From Citrus sinensis (taxonomy: Eukaryota > Streptophyta > Magnoliopsida > Sapindales > Rutaceae): 64,000 bases of DNA. Location of the stretch: positions 25,612,501 through 25,676,500 of the forward strand of contig NC_068561.1 in assembly GCF_022201045.2 (NCBI RefSeq), written 5' to 3'. Shown piece after piece: positions 31,360-43,783 of this stretch. Below the pieces are notes generated by a model. It was not told where the DNA came from. It did no database searches and saw only the letters and a list, made by a program, of their open reading frames with translations. The translations under genes and the position numbers were made by a program. Position 1 is the first letter of the stretch; every line of letters begins with the position of its first letter.

Positions 31360-34300
31360 AATGTGATTTAGAATCTTAGTAATTATTATTGTTGTTGCAA
31401 AGTTGTGGGGAGTGTGTATAAATTATCTACATTCAAATAATAGGTAGTAAAATGAAGAGCGTGTATCAATATTTCTGCTTTGCTAGCCTTGTGGATTGTA
31501 GATATTTTCTCTGTTTTCGGTTCATTGGGGCTCAAATTGTAAGCATAGAATTTGTCATTTAATGACTAGAGATTTGTTATTGACTATACATAATATCAAC
31601 ATGTTTAGTTATACGTTTTCAAGTTCTTTACAGTTTACATTACTGACTTTTCTTCATATATCTAGCGGGATATGAGATTTGAGCAAGTCCTATTATGGCG
31701 GTATCTGAATGAAATATACTCCCATTCAAAAAAAAAAAGAAAAAAAGAAAAAAGAAGTGTTCAATGGTTGAGGCTCGGATTCCAGATCTCATGAAAGAAA
31801 ACTGTGGATCTAACTATTCGGCTAACGGGGTCATGAATGTTCTTTTTCAAGTTTGCCATTCGTTTTTTGGCAGATTAGTTACCGATTACTGCCACTATAT
31901 CTCTCTCTCTCCCAGTCTAGTCAAAGTTTCATGTCATATGTTAGGCCACCTAACAAGAGTTTAAATTCAGTTCCGATTAAAGAATAGGTGACAAGATGCA
32001 CGAGTGCATTGAAAATCATTTAAAACAAAGTACAATCCTGTGATCTTTTACTTTGTTCGAGTTCTTAGCCAACTACATAGCTTGTTGTATCACATGGAGA
32101 TAGATAGAAACTTATTCTGTTTTGATTGCAACACTATTTTAGATCCTTTGACTTTATATGAATGTATAAGATCTTAAGCGAAGGAATTTGAAATGTTCCA
32201 TGGTAAAATATCTTAAAATACTTTTCAGTATTCAATTCGTTGAAAGAAAGTTAAAAATTTAAATAATATTGATGTATTTGGAAAAATAAAGATGTCATTT
32301 CTTTACTTTATCGAGTATTTTTAAGACACGCGTTGAATAAGATTTGTTCTACAATTAAGTACGGTAAAATTAATGTCAATTCATCGGCAATTGCACAAGT
32401 TTATTGCTTTACACGATCTTTATTTTAAATTTATAACTATTGAAAGAAAAATTAACTATGATATTTTAATGTTTTAAGAAGTTTTTTCACACGTAAAGAT
32501 CTCTCGTAAGAATCTGATGAGAATATTCACACTAATTTATGGAGCTCCATTTACTATTCTTTCTCATTTTCCCAACAAGATTAGATCATCACCCACTGCC
32601 CAAGCCTTACACGAAATGAAACATTCTATATATTGAAAACGTTACTGTTTCCAATTAGATCAGTTGGAGCTATACTTTGTATTTTAGTGCTTGAAAGGCC
32701 ACGAAATCCAATTTTAGTTTTGATATTGAAAATCTGCTTCACATAGCAATGACCTTATACAAAACGGTGTGCATTTTGTCCGTTATTGTTTCATTATTTA
32801 GTTGGTTGTGCCATGTAGTTTCTTTTTTCTCTGCCATAAATGAGCTGCAAACATAAGAATAATTGATATTTTGTCGACTCAAGATAGCATTATAACGTAA
32901 AAGCATTTTCTAATCTTTGCTATAAATCACATTGGACATTTTGTCCCAATCAACACAAAATCCAAATAAAATTTTGTAAATAAGGAATTTTATGATATTA
33001 CAAAGGATATGAAACTATTCTTTTTAGATATATTTCAAACACCAATACACCATATGTGTGTGATTAGAGTGTGTATCTTTCTTTATTTTATTTTTTTAAT
33101 TTTTCACGTATTTTAGAATAATGGATCTCTTATTAAAAAATTATATATTTAATATCATATTGTAATAACAAATACAAAATCATCAAATCAATATGAAATG
33201 AAGTTAATCTTTACTACTGAATTACATTATATATTTTCATTATTACGGTGTAAAATCTGAATTAATGGATTAGATAATGAACATTTTCAAAGTGTTCATT
33301 TTAAAAAGTATAATACAAGTTTACCCATACAATTCAATTCTAAAGGGGGAAAAAAAATCGAAATTTTCGAAAGTTATTTTTTCCGAAGTTACCAATAAAA
33401 TAACTTTTTTTTTTTTTAAAAAAAAAAAAAAAAGGGAAAAGCTGTAGGACAAGAGAGTTAGGCAACCAAGTGGAACCCACTCCATTTCCCCGCGTCGTTG
33501 GTTTGCTATTAGACGCGGTGTTAACGTCACCACATGGTGGGCATTCAGACCGTTCGTTGGGAACTGCCACGCCATCTTTTCATTCTACTGACCACCAGTA
33601 AACGTTAGCCACGTGGTAACAACAGAAACACGAGTGTCGCCCATTATTATTATTATTGTTTATTATCATACTTTCTGCGAGAAAAGGCCCCCAATAATGA
33701 GATTCATGCGCAGCCTTCCAAGTTTCATCATCAATCTCTCCTAGTGGGGTCACCATTTTGCGTCTGTTTATTATTTTATTATTTTTTTGATAAGGCTTAT
33801 GTCTATTATTCATTCCATCTCAAAGTTTCTTATCATTTTCCATTTTTTTAATTTAGCTTCCAAGTATGTATATATATATATATAAAGACCACGTGAGCAT
33901 AGAAAATGAATGGTGATCACAACTGACCGAAAAATCTAATTCAAAAAATCTGATGTGATAAATTAATTGTCTTGATTTATTATTCTTAATCTAATAGTAA
34001 AAGTAAAAAATAATAATAATAATAATAATATGTATATCATCCTTTTCAATTAACAAAATCAGTCGGCCAAAGAACTTTCAGCAATCATTTTCGCATGAAA
34101 ATCAACCAATGGAACCAAACATGATATATTCAAACACGCGTGTCATGAAAGAATCTCAATATTTGAAGCATTATTCAAAACCAACTCTCTCTCTCTCTCT
34201 CTCTCTCTCCGTTTTTGTTTTTTTTGTTTTTTTTTTCAACTAAGAATTTTTTTAGCAATCGAAAATTTTGTGATGCAATTATTATGCGAACATGGGTTTA

Positions 34301-34909
34301 TTTATATGCATTAGAATTTCGCTTGGTAAGTTGTTGAAGCAAAGGCAATGGACCAGAAGTCAATATTAAACATAAACCGAAAACTGCCATAAAATGCAAA
34401 GACCTTATCATCTTCTCTAATTCCTATTAGGTATTAATAACAAATGATAAATAAAATAATCATTAAATGTGTGGTAAAATTTTTTATAAAAAAAAAAAAG
34501 TTTCTAAAAAAATTGATTTTAATGAAGTAGATGAAATTGGATAAGGGATGTTGGTGGGTCTTATCCTTGCTTTCTTTTCATGTACCACTTTAAAACAAAA
34601 GTACTTTGTATTTTAGTATGAATGAAAGTTACTTTTGCATGGAAATTGGAAAAAAGAAGAAGCAACACGTTTCGAGACTTGCTTCTCGATCGACAAAATA
34701 ATTTGTGAGAAATTGTACTTTTAGTTCTATTTTTGCATGCTGTGGAAACAACCTCTGTTAAAGCTTTTTTGTCTTCTCGAGTGGTTTTTCATGCAAAATG
34801 CACTGTATCTATATCTTTCTCCTTTGTGTGAGAGGTGGCAACTCCAAGATTGATGATGATGAGGCCCCCCGTTTCTTTATCTTATTCGTAAGGATCAAGG
34901 TTGGAGTAA
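31360..34909. other. NAC 3' UTR and gene-poor spacer
   Basis: The first about 250 bases are likely 3' UTR. The rest is AT-rich without a gene. A GC-richer patch at 33455-33640 contains CCACGTGG (33610-33617) and GC-rich direct neighbours (CGCGTCG, GACGCGG) but no convincing reading frame; the minus frame at 33580-33813 has no recognised motif. Confidence 0.4.
34185..34209. repeat. (CT)n microsatellite
   Basis: Uninterrupted CT dinucleotides, about 12 units. Confidence 0.9.
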
Positions 34910-35044
34910 TGCTAGTCACACACCCTCAGCACACTTTCAACGCTGAACGCACAAAAAATTTGTCGTTTTAAAACTTCAGAACGTGAGCCAAATTTGTCGG
35001 CAAGTTTTTTTCTGGATTCAAGGTTGAAGGTGTGTGACTGGCCT
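34910..35044. mobile_element. Short Tourist-like MITE candidate
   Basis: Inverted ends: left TGCTAGTCACACACCCTCA, complement of right AGGCCAGTCACACACCTTCA. Flanked by TAA at 34907-34909 and 35045-35047, the 3-bp TWA duplication of PIF/Harbinger elements. 135 bp, non-coding. The outermost bases of the TIRs are imperfect. Confidence 0.5.
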
Positions 35045-35047
35045 TAA

Positions 35048-36984
35048 GAGTTTATATATTTAGCATCACTCTTTGTATAAATATACTATAATTGTTTATC
35101 TTTACTTAATATTCTACACCAACAAAATAAAAGCTAAAATGCTATCATAATAATGAAAATTAAATTAGAATGAAAATATTTTTCCAAACTTATCAAATCT
35201 GACGACTGCTAACTCATTGTGATGCATGCATGGACCCAATCTTTGCTTTCACAAACTCTTTTGTCTCTTTGTGTTATATGGGAAAGTTGAAAGAAAATGT
35301 GACCAGACACAAACATCATCTCTTTTGTTTTTGCTTGACGTTGCAATGAGATTGGCAATATTATTACATTAGCTGTCTTCATGTTAATGGTTGAAATTCC
35401 AAGATCTCTCACTTTCAATGTATAAATCTATGCAGAGTGACAACGAAATTAAACCCAACGGGAAAGAAGGCATAATCAACACAAAAATAACCAAAACCCA
35501 TGGCAGGTGAAAAAAAAAAAAAAAAAAATCTTTAGACGGGTACCAGTTACTTGGACTAACATTTTGAGTGCTATACCAAAAATGTAAGGTTTGAATCTTA
35601 TGATATCAGATTTTCTTATCAATATGCAATTTTTAGATGCATTGTTGAAACAAGGCAAAAAACATTCTTTTCGGCTTAGGAAAAAATTAAATTGATATCT
35701 GCGATAAAAAAATCTGCCGACATTTTTTAGGTCTAATTAAGTTCAAATACTTGAAAGAATTCTTCTCTATATAGTTAAGGATTCGAGCCCCTTCCCACTA
35801 ATTGGGTAATTCCTAAAATAAGAAAAACAAAAGGTTAAAGGAATGCGATATTTTCAACCTTGGTTATTCTGTTAGCCCTTGATAGAATTTAAAACAAAAG
35901 TGGGCATGCTTAGCCAGCTTTTTCTGACTTCAAGCAGAATAGGCCCAATTTGTGCATGCAATGCTTCCAGATTATCATTGACGAGCTTCTCCGAAAAAAC
36001 AAAAATCATTGACGAGTTTATGGGCCTTGAGCCTCATGATTTCAATAATCAAGACTCAAGAGGCAACCAACTAAACTCTAAAAGCTCAAAATCACCCACT
36101 TTCCATTGTATGTATTGTGAAAGACAATCACACAATTCATGTTTAGTGATTAATTTGTTTGTGGGACATAATAATGTGGAAATTTCAAATGATTGTTCAG
36201 TCCAACTACCTATAGATTGATGTTGTAGTGATTACTACTTAATCATAAACGATTGATTATCAATCTTGGCATCAATTTATGACTAATGATAAGGAGACTT
36301 CTTTGAAATGACTCGCTAATTGGCACTGCACAACAAAGAGAATTCTTAATATCAGCATCAATTTCAAAAATTATGAGCTATATAATTTCATATTCTCAAC
36401 TTTTCTAAGTTTATGAGCAGATCTGGTGGAGTTTAGAGTTGTCGATTGGGATGTCATATATAATTAGATTGATGTTGGCATTATCATGACAATGAGGGAG
36501 TTATATTGAAATGTTTGTTGAAAAAAATTCTGAATTGGGATTGTGATTGATGATTGACTAGGAAAAACGTTACCTCATGATTTCCTCATATTTTCGTGAG
36601 AATATGATTTGAACCATTTAGTGGTTGTTTTCACCAGATCCATATTAAATCTAACTTAAACAAGTAAATTTATATTTTAGGGGAAATTAAGCTAAGTTTG
36701 GATTCAGGTGTATTTTTTCTACTTTTAAAGGTAGGTTATATAGCTAAGGTGATATGGGATTGTGAATTGAGGTGTTTTGAGTTTGGAATAATATGGAAAG
36801 CTCCGTGGAGGTCGAATGAGTTAATTTAAAAAGTTGACTTAGGGAGCTTAAGAGAGCTCAAGGAATTGCTTTGATGAACTTAAGGATAGCCCTAAAGGGC
36901 TTATTCGGGGAACCCAGTAGAGCTCGTGGTATAAGTTAGGTGACCTCATATATGAAATATGATCTAAGCATTAGAATTATCCTA
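35048..36984. other. Intergenic spacer
   Basis: No gene recognised. The 113-codon frame at 35879-36220 has no domain match that I can see and unremarkable composition. Confidence 0.4.
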
Positions 36985-37230
36985 ATAAGCATAAAAGTAA
37001 AGAATACACAATATTTTACGTGGTTCGATCTTTTGGCCTACATCCACGGGAGTAATCATTTCCAATCCATTATGTGTGTGAAGTATTACAAGATTCTCAT
37101 TACAATATGAACAAAACCTTAATAAAGGTTGGTGATAATAAATAATAACATGAGGAAGAATATGAATTCATGAAGAGTTCTCTAAGTGAAAAATAAGGAA
37201 AACGTTTTTTTTTTTTTAGAGATAATATGG
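36985..37230 (-). mobile_element. LTR-retrotransposon terminal-repeat remnant
   Basis: On the minus strand 37050-37000 reads CCCGTGGATGTAGGCC ... GATCGAACCACGTAAAATAT. The pair GGAYGTAGGC and GAACCACGTAAA is a frequent landmark near the end of plant LTRs. The ends of the repeat, target duplications and internal domains were not identified, so limits are approximate. Confidence 0.4.
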
Positions 37231-39575
37231 TCAAGATCTTTTATGGAGATATGAAAATGGAGGAGGAAATCATAGAAACGGAGGAAGAATAAGATGAAGC
37301 AACCTCTCAAGAAATCAAATCTAGAAAAAAGCTCATTTATCTTGTGTCATGAACTGAATTCATAAGATATGTGCTCTAAGGACATTTTTATCTTTTCTAT
37401 CATATGGAGATTTTTTATTAGTGTCGTCTTCCTCAAGTGGGGCTATTTTCATTTTTTTCTTTTATTAAATTGATATTGACCTATAAGCTTAATGAGCAAG
37501 CAGTTCCTCTATCCCTCATGTGCTTCTTACTTTTTGCTCCCTGGCAGACCTTGGAGTAGTGGCCCTACTGCTTCTCAAAAGACAGTTGGGGATTGCTGAT
37601 GCGTCTTTTCCACATTGCTATGCTCAACTGATTATTCTGATATTGATCCCTACTTTTAATCAGTAGTGGTTTTAGGTATTGGCGAACAAGACGATCGGCT
37701 AAGGCCCTATATTTTGAGAAGACCTTTTTTTAATAATATTTTCTTAATAGTTCTCTAATTAATAAGTTTATTTTTTAAAATTACGTATTGTAAGAAAGCT
37801 TATCTATATTTTTTAACCTTAATGTTAAAGAGATATAATTAATAATATTATTTAACCATCAATTCATTCATTGATTGTTAGTCTTTAAAAAAAATTAAAT
37901 TCGTTACCTTTTGAGTTTTCCAAGAAAGCCTAATTATTTAATGTTAAAATCTTTGACTTTTAGTATTCCTTTTAATTTCTATTAAAAACCTTATAATCTC
38001 AAAAATTAATAGATAAAACAACTTCTTGATGTCTTATTTGCAAATAAAATTCTTACATCCGTTGGTTCATTTAAAAAAAAAATTAGTTTCTTGAAACAGA
38101 AAATTCATATCTATTATCTGATCACTAATTCATTTTTTCAACTTTCTATGTGTTATGGTTGCAAATATTCTATTTAAAAATAATATTATATATAAAAATA
38201 AAAAATATTTTTAATTATTGTTGAAATTCAATAACTAAGTATGAAACAAATTTTGAGATACTTTCTATTTATTTAAATATTGAAGTTGCAGAATAAAAAG
38301 AAACATCATACAAAAATTGTCATAAAGCTCAAAGGGTTCTAAAGTCGGCCTGCTTTTAACATAATGGACAAAGATATTTATTCTTTCTCTGATGGCATGT
38401 AGCCCACCTATTTCAGGGCTCCAATTGTCATCACTTTCCTTTTCATTTTCTACTACCACATTTCACTTGCTTATTGGTCCAAATCAATGTCCCAAATTTA
38501 CTCCCAAACACCTCATAATTTACTCTAATAATTACTTAACATAATCTTAATATGAGCTATACAAAGATTAAAAGAGGTTCCAATTTTAATCTCAACTTAG
38601 CCTCAGTTTCAGATGTAAAATTAACCTTTAATTAAAGGTTTTAATGAGAAGATTTGCTGGATCTTCTGGCTCAGTTATGAAAGGCAATACATCTCTTAAT
38701 CTTGATTAATTATTTCGTCAAGCTTAAAAAAAAATTGCTAATTAAAGGTAAGCATCTTTAAATATATAGATCTTCTTTCACACCCTCCCTCCCGCGCCAC
38801 CTCCCACTCTTTTTTTTTTCCAAATAAAAATTGGGCAACTGCGCATTTGAAATTTTGAATATGATCCAATTATTGGCAGCTGACAACCACCGCGCAATAA
38901 TAATGTAATTAATTTATTGCTTGCTAATTAAGCATTATAAATTTCTTTAATTATTAATTACTCCAATTTCGGTTATTTAATGGCCTAAGTGACTAATTCA
39001 TTTGGTATAACTTTTCAGATATAACTTATTCAACTAGAGTTTTTATTAGTAAAATTTTTATAAGTAAAGATTTTACCAAAAAACTTTAGTTGTTTAGTTG
39101 TCAAAAAGAGTTTTTATGAAAAATTTTAAAATTAATTCAATTAGTAAGTTTTTCTTTTTTCAAAGTTATGTTATTAAAGGAGTAAAATAAGATTGTGAAA
39201 TAAGTGAAAATTATTTTAGAAAATTTAACATTTTGAAATGGTTTTGCAACATCTACTCTCAAAAGTTCAAAATTTGAGCTATTAATAAGGGTAAAATGAC
39301 ATATTTAATCTTTAAAAGCTCTACTTGAAAGACAATCAAATAATGTAAAAATTGTTAAAAGAGCTTTTAAGATAAAGAAGTAATTCTGACTATTAGATAA
39401 ATCATACTAAATATGTAATAATCTGGATCTAATGTACTAATTATTAAATTTTTGTAGAGTTTTGTGTGTCACGTCATTCACTAAAATTATTTTATTTTAA
39501 TTTTATATTCCGAATTCTTTTAAATGCTCCTAATATTGGTCTCTTTTTTTAGTTTTTCAGGTCAAAACGTTTCCC
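37231..39575. other. AT-rich intergenic spacer
   Basis: No gene recognised. GC content rises briefly near 37540-37720, which may be transposon-derived, but no coding motif could be assigned. Confidence 0.35.
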
Positions 39576-39592
39576 CAACGGTTAAAGATATT

Positions 39593-39891
39593 TTTTTTTT
39601 TGAATACTGATTAAACATCAGATTACTGCATTACACAGATATTTACAACAACTGCTATTATAGCAGATATATTACACTGATAATTACAATAAGATATACA
39701 TGATTGAGACTTATATTATTACATTGAATTCTGTGAAGTACATGCCCAAACAAATAACCCCTCACAGAGGAGGGATGTCAATCCTCCACTCGTATTTTGC
39801 AAGGGAGAATAATTTTTACATGTTAAGAACATTTAACCCCCACAAGTCTTGTGAGGGCAGCAGCACACCACTTCGGCCAAGGCCGAAGTGG
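39593..39891 (-). mobile_element. Retroposon (SINE or 5'-truncated LINE) with poly(A) tail and 17-bp target duplication
   Basis: Perfect 17-bp direct repeats CAACGGTTAAAGATATT lie at 39576-39592 and 39892-39908. The insert read on the minus strand starts with a perfect inverted repeat (GCC ACTTCGGCC ... ) and ends in a run of about 10 A after CAGTATTC. A long target duplication plus an A tail is the mark of LINE-type target-primed reverse transcription. No reverse-transcriptase motif is present, and I do not see clear pol III A and B boxes, so it may be a SINE of unusual promoter, a truncated LINE tail, or a retroposed transcript. 299 bp. Confidence 0.75.
39868..39891. repeat. Perfect 24-bp GC-rich palindrome at the retroposon 5' end
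   Basis: CCACTTCGGCC, two bases, then GGCCGAAGTGG: 11-bp perfect arms. In RNA it would form a stable short hairpin at the very start of the retroposed sequence. Confidence 0.9.
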
Positions 39892-39908
39892 CAACGGTTA
39901 AAGATATT

Positions 39909-42900
39909 AGATTCAAGGTATCAAGGCTAAAAGTTTTTTTTTTTTTTTTCTATATCCAAATTTCTTCTCCATTTTCTAGACTTGTGTGATCTTAAAATCA
40001 AATTATTCACATTTGATATGAGAGAGCTTATTAAAATTTGACTTGACTGCTATCTCAATCTCTTTAAATTGCATGATTTTAAAATCAATCATTCACATTT
40101 TACATCATAGAGCTTGTTACTGGTCTTTATAACTCTCGTTACGGTTTCAACTCCCCTTTCTTATGCTTCCATTCAAGGGCAAATTGAAAACTCACGTGAT
40201 CGAATGAAAATTAGACAAGTGTAATGGAAATAATTTAATACACAATTAAGACAATATTGGACCATACACAAAGCTAAAGCTGTCATTGAGCGAAGAAGAA
40301 TTTAAGATCGGTGTCCCCATTGACGTTCTTTTCATTGGACCAGCCGATACAAATTTCAGATCCCGTTTGGCTCTGCTTTATGCTTTGCTACTCACCACAC
40401 ATGGTACACACCCCCACACACATACACGAATAATAATAAGAAATAAATAACATTGAATTTATCATTTTTGGCTTCTTTATTTTTTTCCCTCGTTATGGGA
40501 CCCTTCTCTCCTTGTCTTTTCATGCTACAATCCTACAAATCAATGGAAGATTGAAGACCACCTTCAACAAAAAAAAAGCTTAGAGCCCACCTCAATAAAT
40601 TGCTCGTACGCATTTGTGCTTATCTTAGTGACCAAAGTATCCCCTACCACTTGCTATTTCATTCCATTGAAGGAAGTCCTTCATTGGAAGTTACAGGGTT
40701 ATAAATAGGTCACAATCATCACCATCAATTGTCAACTTTTCTTGGCAGGCAGGTTAAGTTCAAATTCACCTTTGTTTTAAATGATGAACCCCACATTCCT
40801 GATTATTGGGGATAATGGGTTAGAGAGTTAAAAGCAGGTTTTGTAGATAGAGTTTGTTTGAGTGATAAAATTTTTTTGGGTGTTCTTGAAGTACTGTTCT
40901 TTTTTAAATTCACTTCTTGTCATATAAATATTTTAATTAATCATCATAATATGCATTCACATACAGTAAATAGTAAATGAATCAGAAATAATGTTTCTGA
41001 AACATTAAAGACTTTCTCTTAATAAAGATATTTTAGCACTGGAAAGAGAATTTTTTTGATAAATTTTATGTGAAAATAATTGACATGACTTCCCAAGGAA
41101 TGATCTATATATTTATAATTGACATGACTTCCCAAGGAATGATCTATATATTTATAATCTATATAAGGTAAACTTAATAAATGAGAGAAACTTTATTAAA
41201 TTATAAAAATGAAACACAGTTAAATTGGGAGAGATAATAAGATAATTTGGTATATTAATTTTTTTATAAATAATTATTAGTGAGATTATTGTAATGATAT
41301 AAAGCATTGTTTTAGATTGGTTGATATTAATTTATTTATAAATAATCATTAAAAAGATTGTTGCAAAGTACAAAAAATACTAGTTCTTTTAAACTGATAT
41401 CTATTTGTTAATTTCCTAACAAATAACTGTTGGTTAATTTTTTTAATTAATTTTTTATAATTAAATTAATCAAAGTCAAGAACATTATTGCTATAATGTT
41501 ATCATAGACGCAAAAATAAAAAAATAAAATAAGGGTAAGAATATAATATATTTAATAATAGGATGTCTTGGGATACTTTTTTAAAATATAAAAAATAAAC
41601 GACACTTAAATCATAACATAAAAACTAAACAAGTATTTACTCCTGAAACATGTCATCCAATCATTTGCTCGAATTGGGACCCATACCTATTGGGACATTA
41701 ATTAAAAACAATATTTATGAAAGAATTATGAAGGCAGTTAAGCCCTTATTTGCATGCATTAGCAAATATATGAAAAAAAAAGCTTTAGTCGTCAGCAATT
41801 TAAGCTTTAAAAGTATATGAAACAGTCTTAGCTTGTTGATGTAATATCGGTTCCTTCATTGCTTGTATGATTGGGAAATTTTTAAATTCACTCCACTATC
41901 ATTTGCAGAACGCGCTGAGCTTTCTTGAAGACTCTGTAAATTTGTTCCAGTAATTTAATTACACCATACAAATACTAGCCACTTGAATATGTCAACTTGA
42001 CTTCAGACACTAGAGTCCTCCTTTGCAAACACACTTTATAAAATTGCCTTCACAAGTTATAAATTTAGATATGATTCTAAACAAAGGTGCTACCAAATAG
42101 AGTTGTATATAAATCTAATTAAATAAGCGATTTATTGTGCGTGGACGCACATCTCTAATGAACCTTTGTATATAAATAATTTAAATTTTTAGATCAAACA
42201 ATTGTCTGAGGGAAAATTTTCCGCCAGCCCTTGAGCCATGTTTGTGGAGAAAAAGCATTTTGAGTGTAATCAGAAAATATTTTCTAAAAACTCCGGTTTG
42301 TGAAAATAGTTTAATAGATTTGAAAAATGCCTTTTTGGTTTTAAAAAGCTTTCCCAGAACAATCCTTTTATCTTTTCTTTGGTATCACAGATATACGTGC
42401 CATCGACATGCCATGAATGGCTTTACACTGAATGATATCTGGCATCTGTGCAATACTAGAAGTAATGCAAATTTGCAAATTCACATGCTTTTGCCTAGCT
42501 ACAAATATTTGACGAGACGATTCATCATTGTAATTTTACTCATATCTTGCATGCAATAAATTGCCTTCGTGGGGCTGTTTCTACTGAAAAATTACAGCAA
42601 TTTACAAGGCACAGTACAGTCTGTGAATATGGTGGCTATTGGCTGAGCTGCTCCATATATATATAAGACAGCTAGAGTATGGACATGGGGTTGGTTTTGT
42701 CAGATAAATCGTTTCGCTGAAAGGAAAAATTAAATTAAATTTATTTATTTAGTTTTTCAAGCAAAGAAATCAAGATGCTATATATAGGTTCTATAAAAAA
42801 TCCTAGGTCTGGTTAAATTATGTAAATTTTTTAATCGGGTCTACAATAATCAAGAAATCTGAGGGCTTTAATGGAGTGAGGATATCATTAAAATATATTA

Positions 42901-43663
42901 AAAAAAAGATTTCAATATATTGAAAAATATAAATTTTTTTATTTATTAGTGTATTGAAATCTATATTTTTTTCTTAATTAGTAACATCTTCACTTTGTTA
43001 AAGTAAGGATGCCCTCATTGGTGTGTGTATTGTTTTATTGATTACAATGGAAAAAAGATGAGATTAGCATGATTTAAAAAAAAAAAAAATGTATTAATCG
43101 GCAAACTCAATCTTGGTATTTTTTTTTTTTTTTTGGGAAAAGAAATCTTGGTGATTTATGACTTTACGTTTTGTGTCTCCACCAAAATCGTCTACAAAAT
43201 GTGTCTTGCAGAGGTATGAGGTTAAAATATTAATATGGGAATATTACAAAAATTAAAAGCCTATAAGAATTATCTTCTCTAGCTAGCATACAAGTAGCTG
43301 CATCTCCATGAACAAATCCATTTTAGCAAAGACATCAATGGGCAATGAAAAGGACATCACCACAGTAGTGAAGCAACAAAAAATTTTGAAACAGACTTGG
43401 GCATATTGAAGATTTAATTTTGGTCCCATTTAAATATTACATTACCTTGTCCATAGAACCATAGTTAGGAAAATTAAAAATTCCTTCAAATTAATCCCGT
43501 ATAGGATAGTTTCGTTACCCTTTTATAAATAAAATTAAACCAAAAGCTGCACAATACTGTGACGTAAAGGGTACTTATGTCATGTAATTTTAACATAAAC
43601 TCTATTGAAAATTAATTTCTTTATCCTATTTATTGCATCTTGGGCCCTTTCCCTCTTGTTCTA
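39909..43663. other. Gene-poor region upstream of the MYB gene
   Basis: AT-rich throughout with many A/T runs. No gene recognised; the 105-codon frame at 42242-42559 has no motif. The last several hundred bases are the MYB promoter. Confidence 0.4.
41081..41158. repeat. Perfect tandem duplication of 39 bp
   Basis: The unit starting TGACATGACTTCCCAAGGAA occurs at 41081 and again at 41120 with no difference, followed by a partial third ATCTATATA. Identity suggests a recent duplication. Confidence 0.9.
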
Positions 43664-43671
43664 TTTATAAA
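43664..43671 (+). promoter_or_regulatory. Candidate TATA box of the MYB gene
   Basis: TTTATAAA in TTCTATTTATAAACACAAAG, about 115 bases upstream of the start codon. Confidence 0.55.
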
Positions 43672-43783
43672 CACAAAGCTTCCCTTTCAACCTTCTCTCT
43701 TCATGAGTGTTTCTTTTATAATTTCTTTGTGATACATAGAATTGAGGGCAAGAGCAAGAGCAAAATCTTTACACAAGAGCCAA

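Noticed and set aside
33580-33813. 77-codon minus frame
   Set aside because: Contains an Asn run from an ATT microsatellite and no recognised motif; composition looks non-coding.
35879-36220. 113-codon frame with several Cys and His (FHCMYCERQSHNSC)
   Set aside because: It superficially recalls a retroviral-type zinc knuckle, but spacing does not fit CX2CX4HX4C, and no other element domains are nearby.
41081-41158. CRISPR-like or satellite array
   Set aside because: Only two adjacent units with no spacers in a eukaryotic genome; a simple tandem duplication.
41910-41935. miR396-like string GAGCTTTCTTGAAGACT
   Set aside because: Only partial match and no complementary arm nearby, so not a precursor.
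43742-43783. Extension of the MYB frame upstream of MGRSPCC
   Set aside because: No ATG start; MGRSPCC is the universal R2R3-MYB N terminus of this group.
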